The translations under genes and the position numbers were made by a program. The notes beneath the pieces are model-generated. The model was not told the origin of the DNA and did not search any database. It saw only the letters and a program-made list of their open reading frames with translations. This document shows, in pieces, positions 1 through 6,092 of a DNA stretch of 9,301 nucleotides. Where the stretch lies: NCBI GenBank assembly GCA_045105775.1, contig JBGCDW010000245.1, forward strand, positions 1-9,301. Reading direction: 5' to 3'. Numbering within the stretch: the first letter of the stretch is position 1; each line of letters begins with the position of its first letter. Origin of the DNA: Aureispira sp045105775. Its GTDB lineage: Bacteria > Bacteroidota > Bacteroidia > Chitinophagales > Saprospiraceae.

Positions 1-146
1 AGATGATGCCAAGTGTAATGTTTAGAAATATCTTTAGTATTAACAGAGTCAATACCAGCTTGTTTATACGCCTGCTCAAAATCAAATTTAGTATTTCCTG
101 TTAATTTAATCTTTATTTTACCATATTTTTTCCGTCCTTTAGACAT
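1..146 (-). pseudogene. WHH-family nuclease (polymorphic-toxin tip) fragment, partial at window edge
   Basis: Reading minus from the ATG at 146-144 gives 48 residues beginning MSKGRKKYGKIKIKLTGN, followed by a phenylalanine/alanine-rich helix (FDFEQAYKQAGI) and ending YTWHH before the window edge. The order KIKxTGN, DFxxAxKxAG, YTWHH is the N-terminal part of the WHH branch of the HNH/endonuclease VII superfamily. These domains normally form the C-terminal toxic tip of Rhs-type or other polymorphic toxins and cleave nucleic acid; the WHH residues belong to the active site. The catalytic C-terminal part lies outside the window. The start codon falls inside the terminal repeat of the element at 141-345, so the ATG is probably fortuitous and the fragment is probably the tip of a longer protein cut by the insertion. 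It could instead be an orphan toxin module. The family call is from motif recognition only. Confidence 0.6.
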
Positions 147-156
147 TATCACGACT
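139..156 (+). repeat. Left terminal inverted repeat, 18 bp
   Basis: TTAGACATTATCACGACT is the exact reverse complement of 330-347. It contains, on the minus strand, the ATGTC from which the nuclease fragment appears to start. Confidence 0.85.
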
Positions 157-345
157 GGAGTTGTACAGAGACAAAAAGTAAGGTTTTTTCATCAATCAAG
201 GCACTCGCAAAGCGATCTGCGCTGCTTGTGCAAGGCACAACTCCTCAGCATATTTAGTTCATAGCAGTGCTATGGAATCAATTTTTAACGATGAGTGAGG
301 GAAAAAGATGCTTTTTTCGCTACGAATTTAGTCGTGATAATGTCT
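141..345. mobile_element. MITE-like element with terminal inverted repeats and flanking TA
   Basis: A perfect inverted repeat (AGACATTATCACGACT at 141-156, its complement at 330-345) encloses about 170 bp with no credible reading frame. Symmetry continues two bases outwards (139-140 and 346-347), which places TA at both junctions (140-141 and 345-346). This fits duplication of a TA target, as made by IS630/Tc1-mariner type transposases. Inside the terminal 16 bp the two ends match only patchily. The interior holds two hairpins: TTGTGC/GCACAA at 226-240 and CATAGCA/TGCTATG at 260-274. It encodes no transposase, so if mobile it would depend on one elsewhere. The element separates the nuclease fragment from the spacer upstream of the lipoprotein gene. 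The family assignment is inference; the repeats are seen directly. Confidence 0.6.
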
Positions 346-347
346 AA
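330..347 (-). repeat. Right terminal inverted repeat, 18 bp
   Basis: AGTCGTGATAATGTCTAA is the exact reverse complement of 139-156. On this side the ATGTCTAA gives an immediate stop, so there is no coding use of the repeat. Confidence 0.85.
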
Positions 348-357
348 TAGCAAACAA

Positions 358-474
358 TCAAACTGTGCGGCCTTGATCTAAGAAGTAAATACCCCTCTGA
401 AAAGGATTTTTTATCAAAAAGTACAAAATCCACCAACTATTAATTTTCTTTGAGTTTAATTTTAATTTATCCAT
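358..474 (-). CDS. Small reading frame of 38 codons, doubtful
   Basis: An ATG at 474-472 opens a 38-residue frame that starts MDKLKLNSKKINSWW, contains a short hydrophobic patch (WWILYFLI) and ends LDQGRTV with TGA at 360-358. There is no ribosome binding site, no family is recognised, and the frame lies in the spacer upstream of the divergent lipoprotein gene. It sits in the same frame as the nuclease fragment if the element at 141-345 is removed leaving one TA, with only this TGA between them, so it might be decayed upstream sequence of the same gene. That agreement has a one-in-three chance of arising by accident. Confidence 0.15.
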   Translation of the reverse strand: MDKLKLNSKKINSWWILYFLIKNPFQRGIYFLDQGRTV

Positions 475-492
475 TGCTCAATCTAGTATCAA

Positions 493-990
493 ATGAAACA
501 ACTTTCCCTAGTGTTTTTACTTACCATACTCTTCACAGCCTGCAACAATGAGGCCCCCAAAGATGACCAACCCCAACTATCCAAAGAAGATCAAGCTTTG
601 ATTGATAACATCAAGGCACTGAATCCCGTAACGTTGGAGCCGCAAGCTATATTTGACCAAAGTCAATTGACCAACAATGCCTTGGGATTGTGTGCCAAAT
701 TCAAGAGTTTGAATAATTTTGATCGGAGAGAAGTCTTTAAAAAATTAGAGCCATTGCTGCCCAATTGCTCCACAGAAATGGGCCCCAACAATGCCACGAC
801 CGCCAATTTTGACGAAGCTGTACAGATGATGTCCTACAGCGATTTGGTCGAATTATTGGGCGAACCCAGCGAAGCTACCCCTGATGGTGCCGTCGCCTAT
901 TATTTGACCAACGATGAAACATACAAAGTGGTGTTTTTACGCAATGTCCAAGGGGTGATGGCTTGCCGTTATTATGAAACCCTGGGCTAA
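493..990 (+). CDS. Hypothetical lipoprotein with BamE-like C-terminal segment
   Basis: The product is 165 residues. It begins MKQLSLVFLLTILFTAC, a signal peptide with a lipobox (FTAC) and lipidated Cys17, so it should be cleaved by signal peptidase II and anchored in a membrane facing the periplasm or surface. An acidic linker (about 18-36) follows. Residues 114-160 contain the pattern SYSDLVELLGEPSE, then AVAYYLTND, then a beta strand KVVFLRN. This resembles the small alpha-beta fold of BamE/SmpA-like lipoproteins (helix, LGEP turn, strands) but is too weak to name a family. Three further cysteines (67, 92, 158) could form a disulfide. The gene stands alone, transcribed towards the operon on the other strand, and ends at the hairpin 1025-1064. 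The start follows directly from the signal peptide. Function unknown. Confidence 0.75.
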   Translation: MKQLSLVFLLTILFTACNNEAPKDDQPQLSKEDQALIDNIKALNPVTLEPQAIFDQSQLTNNALGLCAKFKSLNNFDRREVFKKLEPLLPNCSTEMGPNNATTANFDEAVQMMSYSDLVELLGEPSEATPDGAVAYYLTNDETYKVVFLRNVQGVMACRYYETLG

Positions 991-1024
991 GGCAACAGCA
1001 TTAAAGATAGGATGATTTTTTGGG

Positions 1025-1064
1025 CAATCAAGTAGAGAAACAGCATGGCATCTCTACTTGATTG
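1025..1064. terminator. Strong hairpin between convergent genes
   Basis: A perfect 14-bp stem (CAATCAAGTAGAGA at 1025-1038, TCTCTACTTGATTG at 1051-1064) with a 12-nt loop lies between the lipoprotein stop (990) and the end of the minus-strand operon (1078). Neither side carries a clean T tract in the transcript direction, so it is not a textbook intrinsic terminator. Its position makes a shared end-of-transcript or RNA-protecting structure the likely role. Confidence 0.6.
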
Positions 1065-1077
1065 TTAAGACTACTTA

Positions 1078-3204
1078 TCAATACGCATGAAAGGCGCGCC
1101 CTTCTTTGGCTCGTATTCTCAAACTATCAGGCACCTGAAATCGTGGTCCAAAACGCCCAGCAAAATCATCACAATCGGCTATAAACTGCTCCATTCCTAC
1201 ATAATCCATATAAGAAAACACGCCGCCCGTATAAGCAGGAAAGCCAAAGCCCAATAAAGAACCCACATCGCCATCAGTAGCCGAAAGCAATACGCCCTCT
1301 TCCAAGCATCGGTAAGATTCCAAGGCCATTATGTGCAAAAAACGCTTGCCCACCAATTCGGCCGAATACAAATCTTCTTGGGTGGGAAAGTGTTGTGTGA
1401 GTGCTTCCCACAAATGCTTTTTGCCCTCTTTGGGATAACTGTAAAAGCCTTGGCCTGCTTTTTTGCCTGCTCTGCCATGCTCCATGGCCATCGTTTCTAA
1501 CACCTGTAAGTAGGTGTTGGTCTCGGTATTGTGCGTGGCTTTGGTGGTTTGTAAAATACGGAGAGATAAGCTTAGGCTAATTTCATCCAGAATAGCCAGT
1601 GGCCCTACAGGCATTCCCACCCGTTTGGCGGCATTCTCAATCAATGCAGGGGCAACCCCCTCTTGCAACAACAAGCCTCCTTCTCTGGTAAACGTAGAAA
1701 AAACACGAGAGGTGAAAAATCCGCGACTATCGTTAATAACAATAGGCACTTTGCCAATTTGATGCACATAAGCTAGGGCTTTTTCTTTGGCTAGAGGACT
1801 GGTTTGTTTGCCCATGATAATTTCTACCAATGGCATTTTGTGTACAGGCGAAAAGAAGTGCAGCCCAATAAAGCGGCTGGTCGCATTGGTGGCTTGAGCC
1901 AATTCGGTAATCGGAAGGGTAGAGGTGTTGGAAGCGAGCAGTGCCTCGGCTTTTAGCGTACGTTCCACTTTGCCAAGAATACTTGCTTTGAGTTGGGGAT
2001 CCTCTGGAATTGCCTCTATGATTAGATCACACTCTTGCATATTGTCTGTTGTATCTGTGGCAGTGATCTGGTTTAGAATGGCAGTGGCTTGTTCAGGGCT
2101 TTTTCTTTTTTTGAGAATGGCTTTTTGTAGTACTGCTTGGCTGTGCTGCTTGCCTTTTTGTGCTTGTTCTATCGTAATATCTTGCAATTGCACTTGGATG
2201 CCTGCTTTGGCAGAAACATAAGCAATACCAGCCCCCATCATGCCAGCACCGAGTACGCCTAGCGTTTTTATAGGTGCTACATTGGTGGCAGCACCTAGCT
2301 TTTTGGCGGCATTGATAGCAAAAAAACTGGTTCTAATAAGATTCTGTGCTTCTTTGGAATACAAGGCTTTGATAAAGTAACGTGCTTCTACTTCTAGGCC
2401 GCGATCAATGGGCAATACCGTGCCATCATGTATACAACTGAGCGCATATTGGGCACTCGGATAATTGCCGTGGGTCGCTTTTCGCAAATTGCCAATAGCC
2501 CCCGTCATGGTCATGGCACCTACAGGAGACAATACGCCTCCTTGTGGCATTTTGTAACGCTTATCATCCCAAGGTTGTATGGCACTTCCTTTTTCCAGAA
2601 TCCATTGTTTGGCGACTCCAATTAGCGCCTCTTCTTCGTCTACCAAGGCATCTACCAAGCCCAAGTTAAACGCCTGTTTGGGAGAACGCAATTTGGTTTG
2701 CAAAATATGATCTACCGCTTGTGGTACGCCCACTAGATGCGTCAAACGCTGTGTTCCACCGCCTCCAGGAAGCAAGCCTAGCCCTACTTCGGGCAGCCCA
2801 ATCTTAAACGATTTGCTCGACAAGGCAATTCTGTAATGACAGGTTAGTGCCAATTCATAACCACCTCCTAGCGCATTGCCATTAATGGCCGCCACAATAG
2901 GTTTGCCGCCTTGTTCCAATGCCCTAAAGGCTTGGTGCATTGCCATAATACGCTCAAAAAAAACTTGTTTATCAGCAGGAGGTGGCAAAAAGGCACGTAA
3001 ATCGGCTCCAGCCATAAAATCCCTGCCCTTGGCCGTCACAATTAGTCCTTGTATGTCGGGTTGCTCCAAAAGCATTTTGGCGGCAGCCAGATAATGCTCT
3101 ATAAATTCAAAACTAAAAAGATTGGTAGGGGCGTTTTTTTGCTCTATGGTAATTAGTGCAATATTATCGGCTACACTCGTAGTAAGAAAATCAGAAACAG
3201 GCAT
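1078..3204 (-). CDS. fadJ: Bifunctional enoyl-CoA hydratase / 3-hydroxyacyl-CoA dehydrogenase (FadB/FadJ type)
   Basis: A 708-residue alpha subunit of the fatty-acid beta-oxidation complex; it hydrates 2-enoyl-CoA and oxidises L-3-hydroxyacyl-CoA with NAD. Residues 1-190 are a crotonase domain: AGADL (65-69) and ALGGG (111-115) form the oxyanion hole, and the catalytic glutamates are Glu117 (GGGYELAL) and Glu139 (GLPEVGLG), close to E. coli FadB Glu119/Glu139. Residues 314-500 form the Rossmann dehydrogenase domain with GAGMMG (319-324), SNTSTLPI (425-432) and the catalytic pair His449 (LHFFSPVHKMPLVE) and Glu461. The rest is the paired C-terminal dehydrogenase domain. Length matches FadB (729) and FadJ (714). 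The frame could open at 3288, but the extra 28 residues overlap the upstream gene; ATG 3204 fits the family start. It is the last gene of the operon, 52 bp after the membrane protein. FadB and FadJ cannot be separated with certainty by eye. Confidence 0.93.
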   Translation of the reverse strand: MPVSDFLTTSVADNIALITIEQKNAPTNLFSFEFIEHYLAAAKMLLEQPDIQGLIVTAKGRDFMAGADLRAFLPPPADKQVFFERIMAMHQAFRALEQGGKPIVAAINGNALGGGYELALTCHYRIALSSKSFKIGLPEVGLGLLPGGGGTQRLTHLVGVPQAVDHILQTKLRSPKQAFNLGLVDALVDEEEALIGVAKQWILEKGSAIQPWDDKRYKMPQGGVLSPVGAMTMTGAIGNLRKATHGNYPSAQYALSCIHDGTVLPIDRGLEVEARYFIKALYSKEAQNLIRTSFFAINAAKKLGAATNVAPIKTLGVLGAGMMGAGIAYVSAKAGIQVQLQDITIEQAQKGKQHSQAVLQKAILKKRKSPEQATAILNQITATDTTDNMQECDLIIEAIPEDPQLKASILGKVERTLKAEALLASNTSTLPITELAQATNATSRFIGLHFFSPVHKMPLVEIIMGKQTSPLAKEKALAYVHQIGKVPIVINDSRGFFTSRVFSTFTREGGLLLQEGVAPALIENAAKRVGMPVGPLAILDEISLSLSLRILQTTKATHNTETNTYLQVLETMAMEHGRAGKKAGQGFYSYPKEGKKHLWEALTQHFPTQEDLYSAELVGKRFLHIMALESYRCLEEGVLLSATDGDVGSLLGFGFPAYTGGVFSYMDYVGMEQFIADCDDFAGRFGPRFQVPDSLRIRAKEGRAFHAY

Positions 3205-3225
3205 GAAGTAAGAATTATAGGTGAT

Positions 3226-3264
3226 GTGCTTAGTAAGACGCAATTGCAATTGTGCCCTAAGCAC
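3226..3264 (-). promoter_or_regulatory. Intra-operon hairpin around a 12-bp palindrome
   Basis: GTGCTTAG (3226-3233) pairs with CTAAGCAC (3257-3264), and the loop contains the perfect palindrome CAATTGCAATTG (3241-3252). The stem includes the TAG stop of the membrane-protein gene (3259-3257), and the structure ends 21 bp before the ATG of the hydratase/dehydrogenase. It could be an RNA processing or stability element that sets the relative expression of the two genes. The symmetry is seen; the role is inferred. Confidence 0.4.
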
Positions 3265-3664
3265 GTAAGAAGCTGTAAAAAATAGCAATTAGCAAAGCAA
3301 TAAACAAACTGCTTACAAAAAATACACTAGCAATAAGTACGCTGTTTTGAATGGGCAAGCCATCTATGGTCATTAATAATAATTGCATTATTGTTGCCCC
3401 CAAGGCAAAGCCCGTCCCAATAAGCATCAGTTTGGGCAATCTTCGTTCTTCTTGTTGTGGTGCTTGCCATTGATTGTAAACCACCATACTGGCAAATAAG
3501 AAAATGGCCATGAGCGAAAAAGGGGCAAAGATGGAGATAAATTCTTCCGTTTGTTGTGCATCATAATGCTGATACCAATCCAATAGACCTGTCAATGTTG
3601 CAGCCCAAGTCAAACCCACATAGAGCATTCCGCCCAACCAGCCTATTGCTATTTTTTTTATCAT
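3257..3664 (-). CDS. Small four-helix membrane protein, unknown function
   Basis: The product is 135 residues, very hydrophobic, with four likely transmembrane helices at about 4-24, 42-63, 77-99 and 107-131. Between helices 2 and 3 lies a polar loop QWQAPQQEERRLPK whose positive charges suggest a cytoplasmic side. Helices 1-2 and 3-4 form two hairpins with a short acidic connection (DWYQHYDAQQTEE) in the first. I recognise no family or catalytic motif. It sits between the thiolase (14 bp upstream) and the hydratase/dehydrogenase (52 bp downstream) on the same strand, so it is almost certainly co-transcribed with beta-oxidation enzymes. A role in fatty-acid entry or in membrane association of the complex is possible, but nothing in the sequence shows it. 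No Shine-Dalgarno is visible; the ATG after the thiolase stop is the only sensible start. Confidence 0.8.
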   Translation of the reverse strand: MIKKIAIGWLGGMLYVGLTWAATLTGLLDWYQHYDAQQTEEFISIFAPFSLMAIFLFASMVVYNQWQAPQQEERRLPKLMLIGTGFALGATIMQLLLMTIDGLPIQNSVLIASVFFVSSLFIALLIAIFYSFLRA

Positions 3665-3678
3665 AAGAATAAACAGAA

Positions 3679-4884
3679 TTATACGCGCTCAATGATGGTT
3701 GCAATACCCATGCCTCCACCAATGCAGAGCGTGATTAAAGCGGTTTGCTGGTCACGGGCTTCTAGCTCGTCCAGGGCAGTGCCTAAGAGCATAGCCCCTG
3801 TTGCACCTAATGGATGCCCCAAAGCAATAGCTCCTCCATTCACATTGGTAATGCTGTGGTCTACGCCCAAATCATCCATAAAACGCAAGGCAACGGCTGC
3901 AAAAGCTTCGTTGACTTCATACAAGTCAATATCACTTTTGGTCATGCCTGCTCGTTGAAGTGCGCGTCTGCTTGCAGGGGCAGGGCCTACCAACATCATG
4001 GTCGGATCTGTACCATAAGTAGCCACAGATTTGATAATGGCTCTAGGTTTTAGTCCCATTTTGTCGCCCGCAGCCTTGCTGCCAATTAGTGCCAACGCAG
4101 CACCATCCACTATGGCCGAGGAATTGCCGGCATGGTGTACATGATGAATGCGTTCCAATTCAGGGTATTTGTCTAGTGCTACGGCATCAAAGCCCCCTTG
4201 GCTTCCCATTTTGGCAAAGGCGGGATTTAATTGTCCCAAACCTTCCAAGGTAGTAGAAGGGCGTACATTCTCATCGTTATCCAAGACCAACAAACCATTG
4301 ATGTCGTGTACAGGAACGATACTTTTAGCAAACTTGTTGGCTTGCCAAGCCTGTGTGGCTCGCTGTTGAGAGGTTAGTGCAAATTGATCCACATCTTGAC
4401 GAGAATAACCATATTTGGTGGCAATCAAATCTGCCGAAACCCCCTGAGGTACATAATGTCCTTGAAGGGCAACCGCAGGATCCATCGCAATGGCACCACC
4501 ATCTAGCCCAATCTTGACCCGAGACATAGATTCTACGCCACCTGCCAGCATCAATTCATTGTAACCAGCTTTGACATTGGCGGCTGCTTGGTTGATGGCT
4601 TCTAAGCCAGAGCCACAAAAACGATTGAGAGTAACTGCTGTTAAGTGATCGCCATAGCCTGCTTGTTGTGCGGCTGTTTTGGCTACATTGGCCCCTTGGT
4701 CCATCACTTGTGTTACACAACCCAAGATCATATCTTCGACCAAGGTGGTATCCAAATGATGGCGTTGGCGTAGGGCTTGCATAACGCCGACCGTAAGTTG
4801 AGTGGCGGTGGTTCCAATTAAGGCCCCTCGTTTGTTGCCCTTGCCGCGAGGTGTTCGCAAAGTATCATAAATGTATGCTTCCAT
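3679..4884 (-). CDS. fadA: Acetyl-CoA C-acyltransferase (3-ketoacyl-CoA thiolase)
   Basis: A 401-residue thiolase that cleaves 3-ketoacyl-CoA with CoA to acetyl-CoA and a shortened acyl-CoA, the last beta-oxidation step. The nucleophile is Cys90 in NRFCGSGLEAI. The other signatures are present: NEAF at 325-328, GHP with His357 in GGAIALGHPLGATGA, and the acid/base Cys387 in CIGGGMGIATIIERV at the very C terminus. Length agrees with degradative thiolases (FadA 387, FadI 436). It is the first gene of a three-gene minus-strand operon with the hydratase/dehydrogenase and so supplies the beta subunit of that complex. A biosynthetic acetoacetyl-CoA thiolase would share these motifs; the neighbour argues for the degradative role. 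The ATG at 4884 gives MEAYIYDTLRTP, the normal thiolase N terminus. No promoter could be assigned with confidence. Confidence 0.93.
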   Translation of the reverse strand: MEAYIYDTLRTPRGKGNKRGALIGTTATQLTVGVMQALRQRHHLDTTLVEDMILGCVTQVMDQGANVAKTAAQQAGYGDHLTAVTLNRFCGSGLEAINQAAANVKAGYNELMLAGGVESMSRVKIGLDGGAIAMDPAVALQGHYVPQGVSADLIATKYGYSRQDVDQFALTSQQRATQAWQANKFAKSIVPVHDINGLLVLDNDENVRPSTTLEGLGQLNPAFAKMGSQGGFDAVALDKYPELERIHHVHHAGNSSAIVDGAALALIGSKAAGDKMGLKPRAIIKSVATYGTDPTMMLVGPAPASRRALQRAGMTKSDIDLYEVNEAFAAVALRFMDDLGVDHSITNVNGGAIALGHPLGATGAMLLGTALDELEARDQQTALITLCIGGGMGIATIIERV

Positions 4885-4899
4885 ACTTGTGTTTTAAGT

Positions 4900-5007
4900 C
4901 TATTTAGAACGTTGTAAGGCTTCCATGCTTTGTTGGAGTGCTTCAATTTGAGTTGATTGCTGCTCTAATATACTATTTTGTTGTTCAAGTGCCTGTTTTG
5001 ATAACCA
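4900..5007 (-). pseudogene. Coiled-coil C-terminal remnant without a start
   Basis: Between an in-frame TAA (5010-5008) and a TAG (4902-4900) the minus strand encodes 35 residues of regular heptad-like sequence: WLSKQALEQQ, then NSILEQQSTQ, IEALQQSMEA and LQRSK. Glutamine-rich coiled coils like this close many Bacteroidota surface and tail-fibre-like proteins, for example after a chaperone-of-endosialidase domain. Only an internal ATG (MEALQRSK) is present, so this is most likely the stump of a deleted gene. Its stop is 15 bp before the thiolase ATG, so it now lies in the probable leader of the beta-oxidation operon. It could also be translated as a leader from a non-ATG codon, for which there is no evidence. 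Confidence 0.45.
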
Positions 5008-5410
5008 TTAATGTTTACTGTTCAAAATTACTTTTGATACAAAGCATAAGGGGGAGAAGGCGGTTTAAATAAAAATAGTGTTTTTGAAATAATTTATCAA
5101 GGAGTAAATATACGATATTTATGAAATGGAAAATGATTTTGTGGATATGTTGATGTTTATTTTACTAGAGTGATAACGTATTGGGTTTAATCCTACAGCG
5201 TGTTTAGGATGGTGGTGTTTTTTTACATAAAAAACAATAAGCACCTAAAAAAATAGTAGCTAGTTTTTAGAGTTGTAGTAGAGTGCTTATATTGTCCGAG
5301 TAATTGAGATAATTTTACTATATCTCATACTAAAACCTATTGTTTGGGCGTTTGAACAACAAAATAATGGTCATTGTTAACCTGTCATTTGATTAAACAA
5401 CATTCTTATT
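5008..5410. other. AT-rich divergent spacer with hairpins
   Basis: This spacer separates the minus-strand thiolase operon from the plus-strand EGF-like lipoprotein gene and so should hold both promoters, but I find no convincing Bacteroidota TTTG / TAnnTTTG pair. It contains three inverted repeats: ATCCTA/TAGGAT (5190-5195 and 5205-5210), the nested repeat at 5237-5290, and TGAGATA/TATCTCA (5305-5311 and 5321-5327). No gene is supported in it. Confidence 0.6.
5237..5290 (-). terminator. Nested hairpin, terminator-like on the minus strand
   Basis: ATAAGCAC (5237-5244) pairs with GTGCTTAT (5283-5290); just inside, CTAAAAA (5245-5251) pairs with TTTTTAG (5264-5270). On the minus strand the outer stem is followed by TGTTTTTTAT, which fits an intrinsic terminator. 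No minus-strand gene lies immediately upstream of it in this window, so it may end a short leader or antisense transcript, or be left from a lost gene. Confidence 0.35.
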
Positions 5411-5932
5411 ATGAAAACAACTATTACTGGATTAAAATACTTTTTTGTAGTCTCCTGTATTGCTTTAATATTTTCTGCTTGCGACCCTTGTGAGGGCGTA
5501 GTCTGTGATTATGGTACTTGTGGCAATGGAATTTGCGTTTGTGAAGATGGTTATGAGCGCAGAGATACCGAATGCCTGCCAATTAATGAGCGTTATGTAA
5601 ATCCTGAAGATAGTGCGGTAATTGCCACTTATGTTGTTATTGATGCCAATGGTGGACGACGTGTCTACAATAATATTGGTTATGTATTACAAGCGTCTGA
5701 AGACGTACCGTATAGCTTTACATTGACCAATTTTAATTTTCTCAATGATAATAATATAACTTTTGAGATTAGTCCAACCAATTATTCTATTTTGGTTCCT
5801 GGTAATGTTACTACTTCTATAGGCAAAAGCTATGCTTATGAAGGTAGCAAAACAGACAATGATGTCAATTTAAAGATTACTGATACAGGAACCCAATTTA
5901 CCTACCTCATCACTTACCAAAGTGCACGCTAA
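5411..5932 (+). CDS. Secreted lipoprotein with an EGF-like cysteine module
   Basis: The product is 173 residues. A signal peptide (1-23) ends in the lipobox FSAC with lipidated Cys24, so the protein is a membrane-anchored lipoprotein. Directly after the anchor comes a compact cysteine module with Cys27, 32, 37, 42, 44 and 55 (spacing C-x4-C-x4-C-x4-C-x-C-x10-C and the GxCxCxxGY core), which is the EGF-like pattern expected to make three disulfides. Residues 60-173 have no cysteine and look all-beta: alternating hydrophobic strands such as AVIATYVVID, YSFTLTNFNF and QFTYLITY, possibly an Ig-like or transthyretin-like sandwich. I do not recognise the second domain. EGF modules in bacterial lipoproteins are usually extracellular or periplasmic binding or spacer units. 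The gene is monocistronic by spacing. Start chosen because of the signal peptide. Function unknown. Confidence 0.8.
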   Translation: MKTTITGLKYFFVVSCIALIFSACDPCEGVVCDYGTCGNGICVCEDGYERRDTECLPINERYVNPEDSAVIATYVVIDANGGRRVYNNIGYVLQASEDVPYSFTLTNFNFLNDNNITFEISPTNYSILVPGNVTTSIGKSYAYEGSKTDNDVNLKITDTGTQFTYLITYQSAR

Positions 5933-5938
5933 GTTACG

Positions 5939-5984
5939 TTGTTATTATTGGTGGATATCATAGAAATCCATCAATTGATAACAA
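5939..5984 (+). terminator. Imperfect long hairpin after the EGF-like lipoprotein gene
   Basis: TTGTTATTATTGGTGGAT (5939-5956) pairs with ATCCATCAATTGATAACAA (5966-5984), about 16 pairs with one bulge, around a 9-nt loop. It begins 7 bp after the stop codon. No T tract follows, so it is a transcript-end or stability hairpin rather than a canonical intrinsic terminator. Confidence 0.45.
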
Positions 5985-6039
5985 GTATTGGTTTATACAA
6001 GTAATTACATTAAACGTAGTTGTATGTTTGTTACTGTAG

Positions 6040-6092
6040 AATTGTCATAAAAAAGAGTTGTTTGGTCATAAAACAACATAAAATTGACAATT
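6040..6092 (+). repeat. Nested inverted repeat with an internal direct repeat
   Basis: Outer arms AATTGTCA (6040-6047) and TGACAATT (6085-6092) enclose a second stem GTTGTTT/AAACAAC (6057-6063 and 6071-6077). GTCATAAAA occurs twice, at 6044 and 6065. The structure lies about 175 bp before the first CxxCH protein gene and could be an operator or a transcript-leader fold. Confidence 0.4.

Noticed and set aside
141..345. Invertible promoter (phase switch)
   Set aside because: The inverted repeats would allow inversion, but no invertase gene is near, and TA at both junctions fits a transposon-like insertion better.
1514..2625. Plus-strand open frames opposite the hydratase/dehydrogenase gene
   Set aside because: They are antisense shadows of a well-supported enzyme, with no domain or plausible composition.
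3205..3288. Longer start for the hydratase/dehydrogenase (ATG at 3288)
   Set aside because: The extra 28 residues are not family-like, overlap the upstream gene, and cover the intra-operon hairpin; ATG 3204 gives the expected N terminus.
3692..4369. Plus-strand open frames opposite the thiolase gene
   Set aside because: Antisense shadows; the minus strand carries all the thiolase catalytic motifs.
5340..5410. Bacteroidota promoter (TTTG / TAnnTTTG) before the EGF-like gene
   Set aside because: TTTG occurs at several places, but no pair has the right 19-21 bp spacing with a matching -7 element.
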